40,678 nucleotides of DNA from Actinomycetota bacterium (GCA_016208465.1 JACQXZ010000005.1:1-40678); one strand, 5' to 3'. Numbered from the stretch's first letter, positions 1 to 11,517 are shown. The notes: generated by a model from the letters alone, not told the origin. Program-made: numbers and translations.

Positions 1-121
1 AAAAGTTCAAATTTCAAAATCCAAATATCAAATGAATGTCAAAATCCAAATTATTAAAAGTTTTAGTGATTTGAACTTTGGATTTCATTTGAACTTTGAG
101 CTTTGACATTTGAACTTAAAA
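1..121. repeat. AT-rich imperfect inverted-repeat intergenic element
   Basis: The left part (aagttcaaatttcaaaatccaaatatcaaatg...) is an imperfect reverse complement of the right part (ttgaactttggatttcatttgaactttgagctttgacatttgaactt). Confidence 0.6.
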
Positions 122-150
122 TTTCACTTGACCCCTTGAATCCTTTTGTT

Positions 151-1071
151 TTAAACTTTCAATTTCCCAATCAATTCATCCATGCTCTTCATTCCTCTTT
201 CTTCCAGAAAAGTCTCCAGTCCATCGATTATTTCCACAGTAATTTTTGGATTGATAAAATTGGCTGTTCCCACTGCCACTGCGGTCGCGCCGGCAAGAAA
301 AAATTCTATAGCGTCTTCGAGACAACTGATTCCGCCCATTCCAATTATTGGAACATCAACAGTTCTCGCGACATCCCAAACCATTCTAAGAGCAATAGGC
401 TTAATCGCAGGCCCTGACAAACCACCCAGAGTAGTCGCAAGTCTTGGCCTGAAAGTCTTTACATCAATTGCCATTCCAAGAACAGAATTAATTAAAGAAA
501 GAGCATCCGCTCCTGCTTCAACAACAGCAGAGGCCACTTCGCATATATCCATTACATTGGGCGTCAGCTTAACAATTAAAGGCGCTTCCGCGACTGACTT
601 TGCTTTTTTGACTATTTTTGCCGCCATTTTAGGATCGGAACCAAAAATCATTCCTCCTTCTTTTACATTAGGACATGATATGTTTAATTCAATTCCGCTT
701 ATTCCATGAACTCCATTTATTCTTTCGATCACCCCAAGGTATTCTTCTATAGTGCTTCCGGCGACATTAACTATTACTGGAATTTTTTGTTTTCTTAAAA
801 AAGGAAGATCCTCTTCTACGAAATAATTTACACCTTTATTCTGAAGACCGATTGAGTTTAAAATTCCTGACGGAGTCTCGCAGATGCGCGGAGGAGGATT
901 ACCTTTTTTCTCTTTTAATGTTACGCCTTTAACAACAATAGCGCCGAGTCTGCTAATATCAATAAGTTTAGAATACTCACGACCGCTCGCGAATGTGCCC
1001 GAAGCAGTCATAAGCGGATTTTTCATTTTTATTCCCGCAATATCAACCGCCAGCCCCGACCTCAACTCCAA
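151..1071 (-). CDS. pyrD: Dihydroorotate dehydrogenase B, catalytic subunit
   Basis: ORF with PyrD motifs (NPLMTASGTF, NISCPNVKEGG, GGLSGPAIKPIALR, PIIGMGGI); overlaps pyrK. Confidence 0.95.
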   Translation of the reverse strand: MELRSGLAVDIAGIKMKNPLMTASGTFASGREYSKLIDISRLGAIVVKGVTLKEKKGNPPPRICETPSGILNSIGLQNKGVNYFVEEDLPFLRKQKIPVIVNVAGSTIEEYLGVIERINGVHGISGIELNISCPNVKEGGMIFGSDPKMAAKIVKKAKSVAEAPLIVKLTPNVMDICEVASAVVEAGADALSLINSVLGMAIDVKTFRPRLATTLGGLSGPAIKPIALRMVWDVARTVDVPIIGMGGISCLEDAIEFFLAGATAVAVGTANFINPKITVEIIDGLETFLEERGMKSMDELIGKLKV

Positions 1072-1847
1072 ACCACCTCTTCAGCGTCAAAAACAGGTCC
1101 GTCAACACAAACTCGTTTATATTCAAAATCACCGTTGGTTTTCCCTTTTGTTTTACAGGCACAGCCAAGACACGCCCCAATACCGCAAGCCATTCTTTCA
1201 ACCATTGAAACCTCACAGGGTATTTTAAGCTCCTTTGAAATTTCCGCTGTTTTTCTTAAAACAGCCCTTGGACCGCAAGCATAAATTTGTTCAGGTTTAA
1301 CTGTATTTAATGCATTGTTTAATAAATCTGTAACAAAACCTTTCTGTCCGCAAGTTCCATCATCTGTGGAAACAAAAATTTTATAGGATATTCTTTTTAA
1401 ATCCATAAAGTAAAGAAGACGATCTTTGGTTGTTGCTCCAATCGCAACATATAATTTTACTTTTCTTTTAATAAGCTGATCTGATAAAAACACCAAAGGC
1501 GCGACTCCCATTCCTCCAACTACAAACATTACACTCTTTAAATTATCTCCTATTGAAAATCCTCTGCCAATTGGACCAAGAATATCCAAGGTCAAATGAG
1601 ATTTCGCCTCGGATAACCATCGGGTGCCTTTACCTACCACCTCAAACAAAAGCTCAAAAGTCTTGCCGTCAACGCGATGTATACTGAAAGGTCTTCTTAA
1701 AATAAAACTTTTGTCTTCCCCGCATTTCAAATGAACAAATTGGCCCGGAACCGCGTTTTCAGAAATTTCGGGGGAAAGAATTTTGATAGAATATATGTCT
1801 TTTGTAATTTTTTTTGACGCAATTACTTCGGCTTTAACTTCGAACAT
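1062..1847 (-). CDS. pyrK: Dihydroorotate dehydrogenase electron transfer subunit (FAD/2Fe-2S)
   Basis: FNR-like fold motifs and C-terminal Fe-S cysteines (CGIGACLGCACKTKG...RVCVDGPVF); adjacent to pyrD. Confidence 0.94.
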   Translation of the reverse strand: MFEVKAEVIASKKITKDIYSIKILSPEISENAVPGQFVHLKCGEDKSFILRRPFSIHRVDGKTFELLFEVVGKGTRWLSEAKSHLTLDILGPIGRGFSIGDNLKSVMFVVGGMGVAPLVFLSDQLIKRKVKLYVAIGATTKDRLLYFMDLKRISYKIFVSTDDGTCGQKGFVTDLLNNALNTVKPEQIYACGPRAVLRKTAEISKELKIPCEVSMVERMACGIGACLGCACKTKGKTNGDFEYKRVCVDGPVFDAEEVVWS

Positions 1848-1920
1848 TTTTACCTCTTGATTTACTTAGCCCAAACAAACCGGAATAAAAACCAAGAACC
1901 TCAGGCAATAATTACCCACA

Positions 1921-2087
1921 AACTCAAAATTCAAAATGCAAAACTCAAAACTACAACGTAAAGGTCAAAACTAGTCAGACTCTGTCAGCCAGCAACAAAT
2001 ATTGTATAATTTTATCCTCCACTATCGACTTTAGCAGTTTTAAATTTTTACTTGTAGTTTTAACTTTTGAGCTTTGACTTTTGAGTT
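1921..2087. repeat. Long-arm imperfect inverted repeat between pyrK and carB
   Basis: About 51-nt arms at 1921-1971 and 2037-2087, largely complementary, with a ~65-nt spacer. Confidence 0.75.
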
Positions 2088-5000
2088 ACCTTCATATCTT
2101 CCCCGCTTTTCCTATGATATTCTTGAATACATTTAACAGAAAATTCACTTTCTAAAACTGCCTCAATTCCCTGAATGGCCGCTAGCGCGCCTGAGATTGT
2201 AGTAATACAAGGAATTCCTTTTGTTACTGACGCTGTCCGGATATAATATCCCTCAGAACGCGGTTCTTTCCCGTAAGGAGTATTGATAATTAAATCTATC
2301 TGACCATTCTTGATTAAATCAATTATATTAGGCCTACCTTCCCTGACTTTTAAAACTTCAGAAACTTTGATATTATTATAAGTTAAAATATCCCCCGTTC
2401 CGCTTGTCGCGATAATCTTAAAACCAAGCTCTGAAAATTTACGCGCAATTTGAACAACCGCTTTTTTGTCCTTATCGCAAACACTTATAAAAACTGTTCC
2501 TTTAAGAGGCAGTTCCTGACTGGCGCCCATTTCAGCTTTGGCAAAAGCTTTTCCGAAATTAACATCTATCCCCATAACCTCTCCGGTGGATTTCATTTCA
2601 GGGCCAAGCACAATATCACCTTCGGGAAAACGGCTAAAAGGCAAAACAGCTTCCTTAATTGCAACATGATTAAAGCTTTTAACTTTGCCCACTCCCAATT
2701 CCTTAAGTTTTTTGCCAGCCATCACAAGTGAAGCTATCTTGGCGAGAGGAAGACCGGTTGCTTTGCTGACAAAAGGAACTGTTCGCGATGCCCGCGGATT
2801 CACTTCTAAAACATAAACAATATTATCTTTAACCGCATATTGAATATTCAACAAACCAATCACTTTTAATTCTTTTGCAAGTTTTCTTGTCTGATCTTCT
2901 ATGGTGTTTATAATATCTTTACTTAAAGTATACGGAGGAATTACGCAGGCGCTGTCGCCCGAATGAATCCCCGCTTCCTCAATGTGTTCCATAATGCCGC
3001 CAATATATAAATCGTCGCCGTCAAAAATCGCGTCAACGTCAATTTCTATAGCGCCTTCCAAAAATTTGTCAATTAAAATGGGATGTTCAGAAGAAGCCTT
3101 GACCGCGGATGTGATGTATTTTTCAAGCATATCCTCTGAATAAACAATTTCCATCGCCCTTCCGCCTAAAACATAAGAAGGACGAACCAAAACAGGATAA
3201 CCAATCTGAGAGGCTGCGTTTCTTGCTTCCTCATAAGAAGTCGCGGTTCCGTTGGGCGATTGATTTATCCCAAGATTTTTTAAAAGATGACCAAATTTTT
3301 TCCTGTCTTCCGCCAAGTCGATACTTTCAGGAGATGTCCCCAAAATTTTTACTCCGGCTTTCTCTAGCGGGACTGCCAGCTTTAATGGTGTCTGCCCGCC
3401 AAACTGAACAATCACGCCAACAGGTTTTTCCACCTCAATAATATTCATTACATCCTCAAACGTAAGAGGCTCAAAATAAAGACGGTCTGAAGTATCATAA
3501 TCTGTGCTGACCGTTTCAGGATTACAATTGACCATTATTGTTTCAAAACCATTTTCTCTAAGAGCAAAAGAAGCATGCACACAACAATAATCAAATTCAA
3601 TCCCCTGACCAATTCTGTTAGGTCCTCCTCCAAGAATAACTATTTTGGGCTTGGTTGTCTCAACTGTTTCATTCTCAACTTCATAGGTTGAATAATAATA
3701 AGGGGTGTAAGCTTCAAATTCAGCGGCGCAGGTATCCACCGTCTTAAAAGTTGGAATAATATTTGATTTTTCACGTCTTTCCCTTACCGAATGTTCATCA
3801 CAATTTAATAAATGGGCTAATTGAATATCCGAAAAACCATATTGTTTTGCCTTTTTTAGCATCTCGTCCGAAATTGTCCTGATTGTCTCTTTGGAAATTT
3901 CTTTTTCTTTTAAATAAATTTCTTTAATGTTATTCAAAAACCATTTATCAATCTTGGTTATTTCATTTATCTCATCGAGACTTATTCCTTTTTCAATGGC
4001 GTATTTAATATAAAACACCCTGTCCTGATTTGGTGAACTAAGCTTTTGGTATAACTTATCGTCTTCTATCTCGTCGCGTCCGTCCGCGCCTAATCCATAT
4101 CTGTCAATTTCCAGAGAACGAATTGCTTTTTGAAGAGACTCTTTAAAGGTGCGGCCAATCGACATTGCCTCGCCAACAGATTTCATCTTCGTGGTAAGGG
4201 TTGTATCTGTTTCCGGAAATTTTTCAAAAGCCCAACGGGGCATTTTAACAACAACATAATCAATCGTAGGCTCAAATGAAGCTGGTGTTTCTTTTGTTAT
4301 ATCGTTTGGAATCTCGTCAAGCGTGTAACCAACTGCCAGTTTAGCCGCAATCTTGGCAATCGGAAAACCTGTTGCTTTGGAAGCAAGAGCCGAACTTCTT
4401 GAAACGCGCGGGTTCATTTCAATAACAGCCAATTCTCCATCTTTTGGATTTACCGCAAACTGAATATTGGAGCCGCCTGTTTCGACACCAATTTCCCTCA
4501 TAATCGCAATGGACGCGTCTCTTAACTGTTGATATTCTTTATCTGTGAGAGTCTGAGCAGGCGCAACTGTTATGCTGTCTCCTGTATGAACACCCATTGG
4601 ATCAAAATTCTCAATCGAACAAACTATTACTACGTTATCTTTCAGATCGCGCATAACCTCGAGTTCGTATTCTTTCCATCCAATTACTGACTCTTCAATT
4701 AAAATTTCGCTAATTGGACTAATGGAGAGACCTGCCGCCGCTAAATCAGTAAATTCATCCATATTCCAGACAATGCTTCCACCTGTCCCGCCGAGGGTAA
4801 AGCTTGGCCGAATAACCAAAGGAAACCCTATCTTCGATGCAGTCTGATGCGCTTCGTCAAGATTATAAGCAAACCCACTGCGTGGAACCTTGAGACCAAT
4901 TTTCTGCATTGCCTGCTTGAACAAATTTCGATCTTCCGCTTTTTGAATTGCCTCTAATTTTGCGCCAATTAATTCAACGTTGTACTTTTCAAGAACACCG

Positions 5001-5314
5001 CTTTTTGCAAGACTGACTGCAATGTTTAGTCCGGTCTGACCGCCCAGCGTAGGAAGCAATGCATCTGGCTTTTCAATAGCAATTATTTTCTTAACAATAT
5101 CTGGTGTGATTGGTTCAATGTAAGTTCTGTCCGCAAATTCCGGATCAGTCATTATAGTTGCAGGGTTACTGTTAACCAGTACAACTTCAAAACCATCTTC
5201 TTTTAAAACTTTACAGGCTTGAGTTCCAGAATAATCAAACTCACAAGCCTGACCAATAATAATTGGTCCAGACCCAATCAGCAAAATCTTATTTATATCA
5301 TTTCGTCGCGGCAT
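2060..5314 (-). CDS. carB: Carbamoyl-phosphate synthase large subunit
   Basis: Full-length two-half CPSase ([30 protein letters not shown] ... [19 protein letters not shown]). Start placed at MPRRND; the 43-residue ORF extension is translated intergenic repeat. Confidence 0.95.
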   Translation of the reverse strand: MPRRNDINKILLIGSGPIIIGQACEFDYSGTQACKVLKEDGFEVVLVNSNPATIMTDPEFADRTYIEPITPDIVKKIIAIEKPDALLPTLGGQTGLNIAVSLAKSGVLEKYNVELIGAKLEAIQKAEDRNLFKQAMQKIGLKVPRSGFAYNLDEAHQTASKIGFPLVIRPSFTLGGTGGSIVWNMDEFTDLAAAGLSISPISEILIEESVIGWKEYELEVMRDLKDNVVIVCSIENFDPMGVHTGDSITVAPAQTLTDKEYQQLRDASIAIMREIGVETGGSNIQFAVNPKDGELAVIEMNPRVSRSSALASKATGFPIAKIAAKLAVGYTLDEIPNDITKETPASFEPTIDYVVVKMPRWAFEKFPETDTTLTTKMKSVGEAMSIGRTFKESLQKAIRSLEIDRYGLGADGRDEIEDDKLYQKLSSPNQDRVFYIKYAIEKGISLDEINEITKIDKWFLNNIKEIYLKEKEISKETIRTISDEMLKKAKQYGFSDIQLAHLLNCDEHSVRERREKSNIIPTFKTVDTCAAEFEAYTPYYYSTYEVENETVETTKPKIVILGGGPNRIGQGIEFDYCCVHASFALRENGFETIMVNCNPETVSTDYDTSDRLYFEPLTFEDVMNIIEVEKPVGVIVQFGGQTPLKLAVPLEKAGVKILGTSPESIDLAEDRKKFGHLLKNLGINQSPNGTATSYEEARNAASQIGYPVLVRPSYVLGGRAMEIVYSEDMLEKYITSAVKASSEHPILIDKFLEGAIEIDVDAIFDGDDLYIGGIMEHIEEAGIHSGDSACVIPPYTLSKDIINTIEDQTRKLAKELKVIGLLNIQYAVKDNIVYVLEVNPRASRTVPFVSKATGLPLAKIASLVMAGKKLKELGVGKVKSFNHVAIKEAVLPFSRFPEGDIVLGPEMKSTGEVMGIDVNFGKAFAKAEMGASQELPLKGTVFISVCDKDKKAVVQIARKFSELGFKIIATSGTGDILTYNNIKVSEVLKVREGRPNIIDLIKNGQIDLIINTPYGKEPRSEGYYIRTASVTKGIPCITTISGALAAIQGIEAVLESEFSVKCIQEYHRKSGEDMKVTQKSKLKS

Positions 5315-5329
5315 TAATGTCTTCTTTCT

Positions 5330-5530
5330 TAACTGAGTTAAAATTAATAAATCCAAATAATAACATTCAAAATTAGAAAATAAATTAAAAATGAAATATA
5401 AAAAATTAAAAATACATATCAAAATGAAAAAATTGTAATGCAAAATCCAGGTTTAAGTATTCATTTTTGAATTTTAACTTGTCATTTTAAGTTCCTTCGC
5501 TTTGCTCAGGACAAGTTTTATTTTTGACTT
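5330..5530. repeat. AT-rich inverted-repeat intergenic element
   Basis: Shares the core aaaaatacatatcaaaatgaaaaaatt(a/g)taatgcaa with elements near 14.25, 14.85 and 19.3 kb. Confidence 0.65.
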
Positions 5531-5590
5531 TAAAACTTATTGGCGCTTCTCTCGTCTCCAAAAATATACCAATACCTATAAACATTAAAA

Positions 5591-6481
5591 CTAACTATTA
5601 GACTCAAGACAAACATCTTTTTCATGAACAACCAAAGCTGGTTTTTCCCCGATTCTTACCACGTCAAGCGAAACAGTGCCAACCAGCCATTCTGTCACCA
5701 GACTCTTACCATGAGAACCCATTAAAATTAACGAAACATTCTCTTTTTCTGAAATTTCTATTATTTCATGAAGCGGATTACTTATTTTTAAAATAGTCTT
5801 AACATTAAAACCATCATCAACCAGTCTTTTTTTAATTTTCTTCAATCTTTCCTTGCATATTCTCTCTAATTCTTCTTTTTCTTTTTCTGTTTCAAGACGC
5901 TTGGTATCAATTACATGTAGTATTACTACCTCTTCGATCCCTTTATTTTTTAACTTATGAACGTACTCTAACGCCTTTTCGGAACACTCTGAAAAATCAG
6001 TTGGAATCACAACTTTTCTAAATATATCTGCGGCAAAATTTTCAAGCTGTCCCTTTTTTTCCATTTCATCCAAAACTTCTTCCTTAATCAAAAGAACAGG
6101 AGTTTTAGCTTCTCTTCCTATTCTTTCAGAAACACTTCCCAATAAAAGTTCCTCTATTAAACGTTTACCATGTGAGCAGGCAACGATTAACGAAATATTT
6201 TCTTCTTCTGCCATACTCAATATCTCTTCATGGGGTATACCCTCCATGGCAAAAGTTTTAACCTCTATTCCTAAATCATCAAAAATCTCCTTTCGCTCTT
6301 TTAGTTTTGTTTGAATTTTTTTATTACGACTTGAAGCAACAGGATACTCCACCCCTCTAACGTCGATTATATGAACTAAAACAACTTTCTCCAATCCAAG
6401 TTTTTTAAATCCTCTGGTAAATCGTAAAATCTTATCTGTTTCAGCAGAAAAATCTATTGGTATTAAAACCCTACCTACCAT
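5591..6481 (-). CDS. Tandem-domain universal stress protein (UspA family)
   Basis: Two Usp domains, each ending in an ATP-binding-type motif (ACSHGKRLIEELLLGSVSERIGREAKTPVLLI; GSHGKSLVTEWLVGTVSLDVVRIGEKPALVV). Confidence 0.9.
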   Translation of the reverse strand: MVGRVLIPIDFSAETDKILRFTRGFKKLGLEKVVLVHIIDVRGVEYPVASSRNKKIQTKLKERKEIFDDLGIEVKTFAMEGIPHEEILSMAEEENISLIVACSHGKRLIEELLLGSVSERIGREAKTPVLLIKEEVLDEMEKKGQLENFAADIFRKVVIPTDFSECSEKALEYVHKLKNKGIEEVVILHVIDTKRLETEKEKEELERICKERLKKIKKRLVDDGFNVKTILKISNPLHEIIEISEKENVSLILMGSHGKSLVTEWLVGTVSLDVVRIGEKPALVVHEKDVCLESNS

Positions 6482-6553
6482 TCTGAATTCCTCCTTTTTG
6501 CTTATTATATTTCAGTTCTGTTTCAAATTTTTACTTGCGGTTTCCATCACCCA

Positions 6554-7675
6554 TTACCTAATTTTCATTAAATCAATAAATTGTTCAAATAAATACAGCG
6601 AATCATGGGGTCCCGGTGAAGATTCAGGATGATATTGAACAGAAAAAGCTGGAACATCAAAACATTTTATTCCTTCTATTGTATTATCATTTAAGTTAAT
6701 ATGAGTTACTTTTACTCTGCTTGTTTCGGTTTCTACTATTTTGCCTAAATCATCAATATGTACGGCAAACCCATGATTTTGCGCAGTGATTTCAATTTTT
6801 TCAGTTTCAAGATTTTTAACCGGATGATTCCCGCCATGATGACCAAACTTCAATTTATAAGTTTTTAACCCCAAGGCAAGACTTAAAATCTGATGTCCCA
6901 GACAAATACCAAAAATTGGTTTTCTGCCAATCAATTCTTTAACTATTTCTATCACGTAAGGAACACCTTCGGGATCGCCGGGGCCATTAGAAAGAAATAT
7001 GCCATCTGGATTTAACTTTAAAATTTCTTCAGCGCTTGTATCCGCGGGAACAACCTCGACCTGACAATTAAATCCTAAAAGTGATCTTAAAATATTCAGC
7101 TTGATTCCAAAATCGAACGCGGCAACTTTGAATTTTACCGCGCCGTCTAGCGGCTTCCGCGTGTATGACTCAGAGGTGGTAACATCCTTAACCATATCTT
7201 TTCCGATTAAACCCGGTAAAGCTTTTGTTTTTTTAATCAGACTTTCTTTATCCAAATCAACAGAGGAGACAATGCCCTTCATCGCGCCGTAACTCCTGAT
7301 GTGACGGGTAAGCATACGGGTATCGATTCCCTGAATGCCAACAATTCCAAAATCAGTCAAAAATTTATCAAGAGATGTCGAAGCTTTCCAGTTGCTATAA
7401 ATATCTGAGGCTTCTCTTACAATAAATCCCTCTGCAAAAGATGCTCTTGATTCATAATCATCAGAATTAACCCCATAATTTCCTATTAACGGATAAGTCA
7501 TTGTGACAATCTGGCCGGCGTAAGATGGATCCGTCAAAATCTCCTGATAGCCGGTCATGCTTGTATTAAAAACAACTTCGCCGCCTGTTTCTCCTATTTC
7601 CCCAAAACTTTTACCTTCCAAAACCAATCCGTCTTCCAACGCAAGAAAACATGGTTTATTCTTAGACTTTGTCAT
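6554..7675 (-). CDS. carA: Carbamoyl-phosphate synthase small subunit
   Basis: CarA motifs (TSMTGYQEILTDPSYAGQIVTMTYP; GICLGHQILSLALG). Start at MTKSKN with upstream GGAAGGA. Confidence 0.95.
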   Translation of the reverse strand: MTKSKNKPCFLALEDGLVLEGKSFGEIGETGGEVVFNTSMTGYQEILTDPSYAGQIVTMTYPLIGNYGVNSDDYESRASFAEGFIVREASDIYSNWKASTSLDKFLTDFGIVGIQGIDTRMLTRHIRSYGAMKGIVSSVDLDKESLIKKTKALPGLIGKDMVKDVTTSESYTRKPLDGAVKFKVAAFDFGIKLNILRSLLGFNCQVEVVPADTSAEEILKLNPDGIFLSNGPGDPEGVPYVIEIVKELIGRKPIFGICLGHQILSLALGLKTYKLKFGHHGGNHPVKNLETEKIEITAQNHGFAVHIDDLGKIVETETSRVKVTHINLNDNTIEGIKCFDVPAFSVQYHPESSPGPHDSLYLFEQFIDLMKIR

Positions 7676-7685
7676 AGAATCCTTC

Positions 7686-8960
7686 CTATTCTTCAAAAAC
7701 TACTTTTCCGTCAACAATAGTATAAATTACTTTCCCTTCCAGCTCTCTGCCTTTAAATGGTGAATTACTGCTTTTGGAAATAAAATCCTCCACTTTAAAT
7801 TTTCTTTTCTCGTCAATTACGGTCAGATCTGCTGGTGAACCTTCTTTGATACCGCTTTTTACGCCAATTATAGAAGCTGGCTTTGTGCTTAAAGCTTCGA
7901 TTAACCCTGAAAAAGAAAGAAGTTTCTTCTTCACAAGCTCCGTAAACAAAACCGAAAAAGCAGTTTCCAGACCAATTACTCCAAAAGGAGCAAGATCAAA
8001 TTCTTTTTCCTTCTCAGATAAAGTATGAGGAGCGTGATCTGTGGCAACCACATCAATGGTTCCATCTGCCAGCGCTTCTATTAATGCTTCTATATCTTTT
8101 TTCGAGCGAAGAGGCGGATTTACCTTCCCGCTTGTATCAAAATTTCTTAAATATTCATCGTTTAAAGTCAAATGATGCGGCGTTGCTTCACAAGTTACTT
8201 TTAATCCATCATTTTTTGCTTTTCTTATAATATCAACAGACTCCGATGCGCTTGTATGGGCTATATGAATTCTGCCGCCTGTAAGACTAAGTAAAGAAAT
8301 ATCTCTTGCCACCATAATCTCTTCTGCCTGAGAAGGCATCCCTTTAAGACCAAGCGCCGTTGACCAGTAACCCTCATTTATTTGTCCATCCCGGGTTAAA
8401 TTTTTATCTTCCGAATGAACCATCAAAGGCAAATCAAACATTTTGCTGTATTCAAGCGCCCGCCGCATTAAGCGGCTGTCCATTACCGATTCTCCATCAT
8501 CAGAAAAACCAACAACTCCGGCATCGGCTAAGTCAGCCATTTCGGCTAACTCCCTACCGTTTAATCCCTTTGTAATTGCCCCAACAGGGAATACCTTTAC
8601 AATTCCTTCGCTTCTTGCCTTCTCTTTAATAAAATCAACAACAGATTTATTATCAACTACCGGATTTGTATTAGGCATACAACAAATTGATGTAAAACCG
8701 CCTTTCGCGGCAGCCCGTGTGCCAGTAGCAATAGTTTCTTCGTCCTCCCTGCCCGGTTCTCTCAAATGCGTATGTAAATCAACAAATCCGGGAGCCACAA
8801 TTAATCCCTTGGCATCAATTGCATTAATTCCTTTTTTTAAAGTCTCGCCCAAATCTTTTCCAACTGATTTTATTAAACCATCTTTTATATAAATATCCTT
8901 AACGCTGTTTTGTTTATTCGAAGGATCAACCAGTTTCCCGCCTTTAATCAACAGCTCCAC
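7686..8960 (-). CDS. pyrC: Dihydroorotase
   Basis: APGFVDLHTHLREPG and VATDHAPHT motifs; GTG start preceded by AGGAGG. Confidence 0.94.
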   Translation of the reverse strand: MELLIKGGKLVDPSNKQNSVKDIYIKDGLIKSVGKDLGETLKKGINAIDAKGLIVAPGFVDLHTHLREPGREDEETIATGTRAAAKGGFTSICCMPNTNPVVDNKSVVDFIKEKARSEGIVKVFPVGAITKGLNGRELAEMADLADAGVVGFSDDGESVMDSRLMRRALEYSKMFDLPLMVHSEDKNLTRDGQINEGYWSTALGLKGMPSQAEEIMVARDISLLSLTGGRIHIAHTSASESVDIIRKAKNDGLKVTCEATPHHLTLNDEYLRNFDTSGKVNPPLRSKKDIEALIEALADGTIDVVATDHAPHTLSEKEKEFDLAPFGVIGLETAFSVLFTELVKKKLLSFSGLIEALSTKPASIIGVKSGIKEGSPADLTVIDEKRKFKVEDFISKSSNSPFKGRELEGKVIYTIVDGKVVFEE

Positions 8961-9897
8961 TAACCAAACCTCCTCCTGCAAGAAGATAAAGAACAGCCAT
9001 TCTTACTGCGATTCCGCTTGCCACTTGTTGAGTAATGATGCTTTCCGGCATCTCGGTGATATCTCCTGATATTTCTATATCGCGATTAATCGGGCCGGGG
9101 TGCATTATTACAACATTTTCTTTTGCCATTTTTAATCTTTCTTTGTTTAAACAGAAAAGCCGCGCGTATTCACCAATAGAGGGGAAAAAACTTTCTGTCT
9201 GACGTTCCAACTGGAGCCTTAAAAGATAAATCACATCAATTTCAGGAATTACTTCATCAAAATTATATCTAATATTAACACCCAAAGATTCAAATTCAGG
9301 GGGAACAAGCGTCGGCGGAGCTATAACTGAAATTTTTGCTCCCATTTTCTTAAAAGCAAAAATATTGGAACGCGCCACTCTGCTATGAGCAACATCGCCA
9401 ACTATTCCTATATGCAGATTCTCTATTTTCTTAAGTTTTTCCCTTACTGTATAAAGATCAAGCAATGCTTGGGTTGGATGTTCGTGCGCGCCGTCTCCAG
9501 CGTTAATTATGCGAGCATCCGTCCACTTGGCTAACAATTCAGAAGAACCGGCAAAAGAATGCCTCATCACAATAATATCTATGCCCATTGCGGTCAGCGT
9601 TTTAGCTGTGTCTTTCAGGCTTTCACCTTTTTTTATCGCGCTTGAATCTGATGATATATTAACCACATCGGCGCTTAAACGTTTGGCGGCCAGTTCAAAA
9701 GATATTCTTGTTCTTGTGCTTGGCTCAAGAAACAAATTAACAATTGTTTTTCCTCTAAGTGTGGGAACTTTTTTAATTGCCCTTTTTGATATTTCCTCAA
9801 AATATTTTGCTGTGTCCAATACAAGATTGATGTCATCATTCGTTAAATCTTTTATGCTAAGTAAATTTGTCACAGAGAGACTCATTCTATCTATCAC
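8944..9897 (-). CDS. pyrB: Aspartate carbamoyltransferase catalytic subunit
   Basis: FLEPSTRTRISFELAAKRL, GDGAHEHPTQALLD and HPGPINR motifs. Confidence 0.95.
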   Translation of the reverse strand: MIDRMSLSVTNLLSIKDLTNDDINLVLDTAKYFEEISKRAIKKVPTLRGKTIVNLFLEPSTRTRISFELAAKRLSADVVNISSDSSAIKKGESLKDTAKTLTAMGIDIIVMRHSFAGSSELLAKWTDARIINAGDGAHEHPTQALLDLYTVREKLKKIENLHIGIVGDVAHSRVARSNIFAFKKMGAKISVIAPPTLVPPEFESLGVNIRYNFDEVIPEIDVIYLLRLQLERQTESFFPSIGEYARLFCLNKERLKMAKENVVIMHPGPINRDIEISGDITEMPESIITQQVASGIAVRMAVLYLLAGGGLVSGAVD

Positions 9898-9903
9898 CCC
9901 AAC

Positions 9904-10515
<612 letters not shown>

Positions 10516-10550
10516 TTATTGTGTCTATTCTATTATTCATAATTTATTTG

Positions 10551-10583
10551 CCCTTGCTAGCCTCGCCGGACTACATTTAAAGG
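10551..10583 (-). ncRNA. PyrR-binding loop of the pyr leader
   Basis: Minus strand CCTTTAAATGTAGTCCGGCGAGGCTAGCAAGG, matching the PyrR anti-antiterminator pattern (AGUCCnGnGAGGCU in a CCUU...AAGG stem). Confidence 0.9.
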
Positions 10584-10591
10584 TTAAATTG

Positions 10592-10620
10592 ATAATAACA
10601 AATTTTTCCAAAAACGTCAA
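10592..10620 (-). promoter_or_regulatory. Sigma70-type promoter for the pyr operon
   Basis: Minus strand TTGACG (10620-10615), 17 bp, TATTAT (10597-10592), just upstream of the PyrR-binding loop. Confidence 0.85.
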
Positions 10621-10630
10621 CTTGATAAAA

Positions 10631-10653
10631 GTCACAAGTCACAAGTCACAAGT
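10631..10653. repeat. Tandem heptamer repeat (gtcacaa)x3.3
   Basis: gtcacaagtcacaagtcacaagt directly upstream of the pyr promoter -35. Confidence 0.85.
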
Positions 10654-10845
10654 AATAAAAGAATTTTCCTATATATTTAAATTAATTCTAAGCTTAAAAC
10701 TTTTTTCCTTTAAATTTTTATAAATTTATAAAAAAAGGGCAATAGGCGAGGGGCTAGGGGCAATGGGATGAGTATCTAAACTTTCAATCCAACCTATATC
10801 CTATAGCCTATCGCCTCTAACCTCTTGCCTATAACTAAATTTCAA

Positions 10846-11517
10846 TTAATCCGACGTGTCTAAGGTTTCAAATGGATTAACCGCTCTTCCGCCGCCAAGA
10901 TGAATCTCAAAATGAAGATGAGGTGATCCTCCTCTTGCGTTACCAGTGTTTCCCACAAACGCGATTGTCTGGCCAGCCGTTACTCTTGTTCCTGTACTTA
11001 CCGCATATCCGCTTAAATGAGCATAGAAATAAACATTTCCATCATCGCCATTCAGCCATAACATTATTCCTCCGGTTCCACCGCGTTGTTCCCTCGAAAC
11101 TGTACCATTTACTACAGCCACCACAGGAGTATTCATTTCAGCAAAAATATCATTTCCTTTATGGCGTCTGCCTCTTCCGCGCGGCGACCCCCAATCATTG
11201 CTAAATTGATGAGGACCGGCTACCGGAAATACAAAACCTTCGGTTCTAAAACCATTATCCTGAGGAGCAGCTTCTCGAGAAACACTCGCTTTTGGCGCTC
11301 TTGCAACTCTCCTAGTTCTTCTTTTTAATACTCTTTTCTTTTGTGTTGCTGGCGCGCTTGGTGCGCTCGCCTCAGGTTTTTTCGCTTCCACTTCGACCCG
11401 ATTTCCCTTTTCTAAATACACCCCTGCATAAGCAGAAAAAGTTAAACTAAAAACAAAAATCAGATTAAGCAAGAAGGTAAATCTCTTAAGATAAGTTCTA
11501 CCACCCCTAATTTCCAT
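10846..11517 (-). CDS. M23/LytM-family peptidase, secreted
   Basis: N-terminal signal-like hydrophobic segment, HKGNDIF and HLHFEIH zinc ligands; SD GGAGG before ATG. Confidence 0.88.
   Translation of the reverse strand: MEIRGGRTYLKRFTFLLNLIFVFSLTFSAYAGVYLEKGNRVEVEAKKPEASAPSAPATQKKRVLKRRTRRVARAPKASVSREAAPQDNGFRTEGFVFPVAGPHQFSNDWGSPRGRGRRHKGNDIFAEMNTPVVAVVNGTVSREQRGGTGGIMLWLNGDDGNVYFYAHLSGYAVSTGTRVTAGQTIAFVGNTGNARGGSPHLHFEIHLGGGRAVNPFETLDTSD

Noticed and set aside
182-709. Plus-strand ORFs antisense to pyrD (and similar antisense ORFs in pyrC, pyrB, ileS and DUF62)
   Set aside because: Shadow ORFs opposite strongly recognised genes, with no independent coding evidence.
5315-5443. 43-residue N-terminal extension of CarB ([17 protein letters not shown]...)
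   Set aside because: Encoded by the AT-rich intergenic element; the canonical CarB start [14 protein letters not shown] is internal, and a near-identical spurious start occurs at 19320.
10631-10653. CRISPR-like repeat (gtcacaa tandem) and (ctgacta)x4 at 25855
   Set aside because: Contiguous short tandem repeats without spacers; no cas genes in the window.
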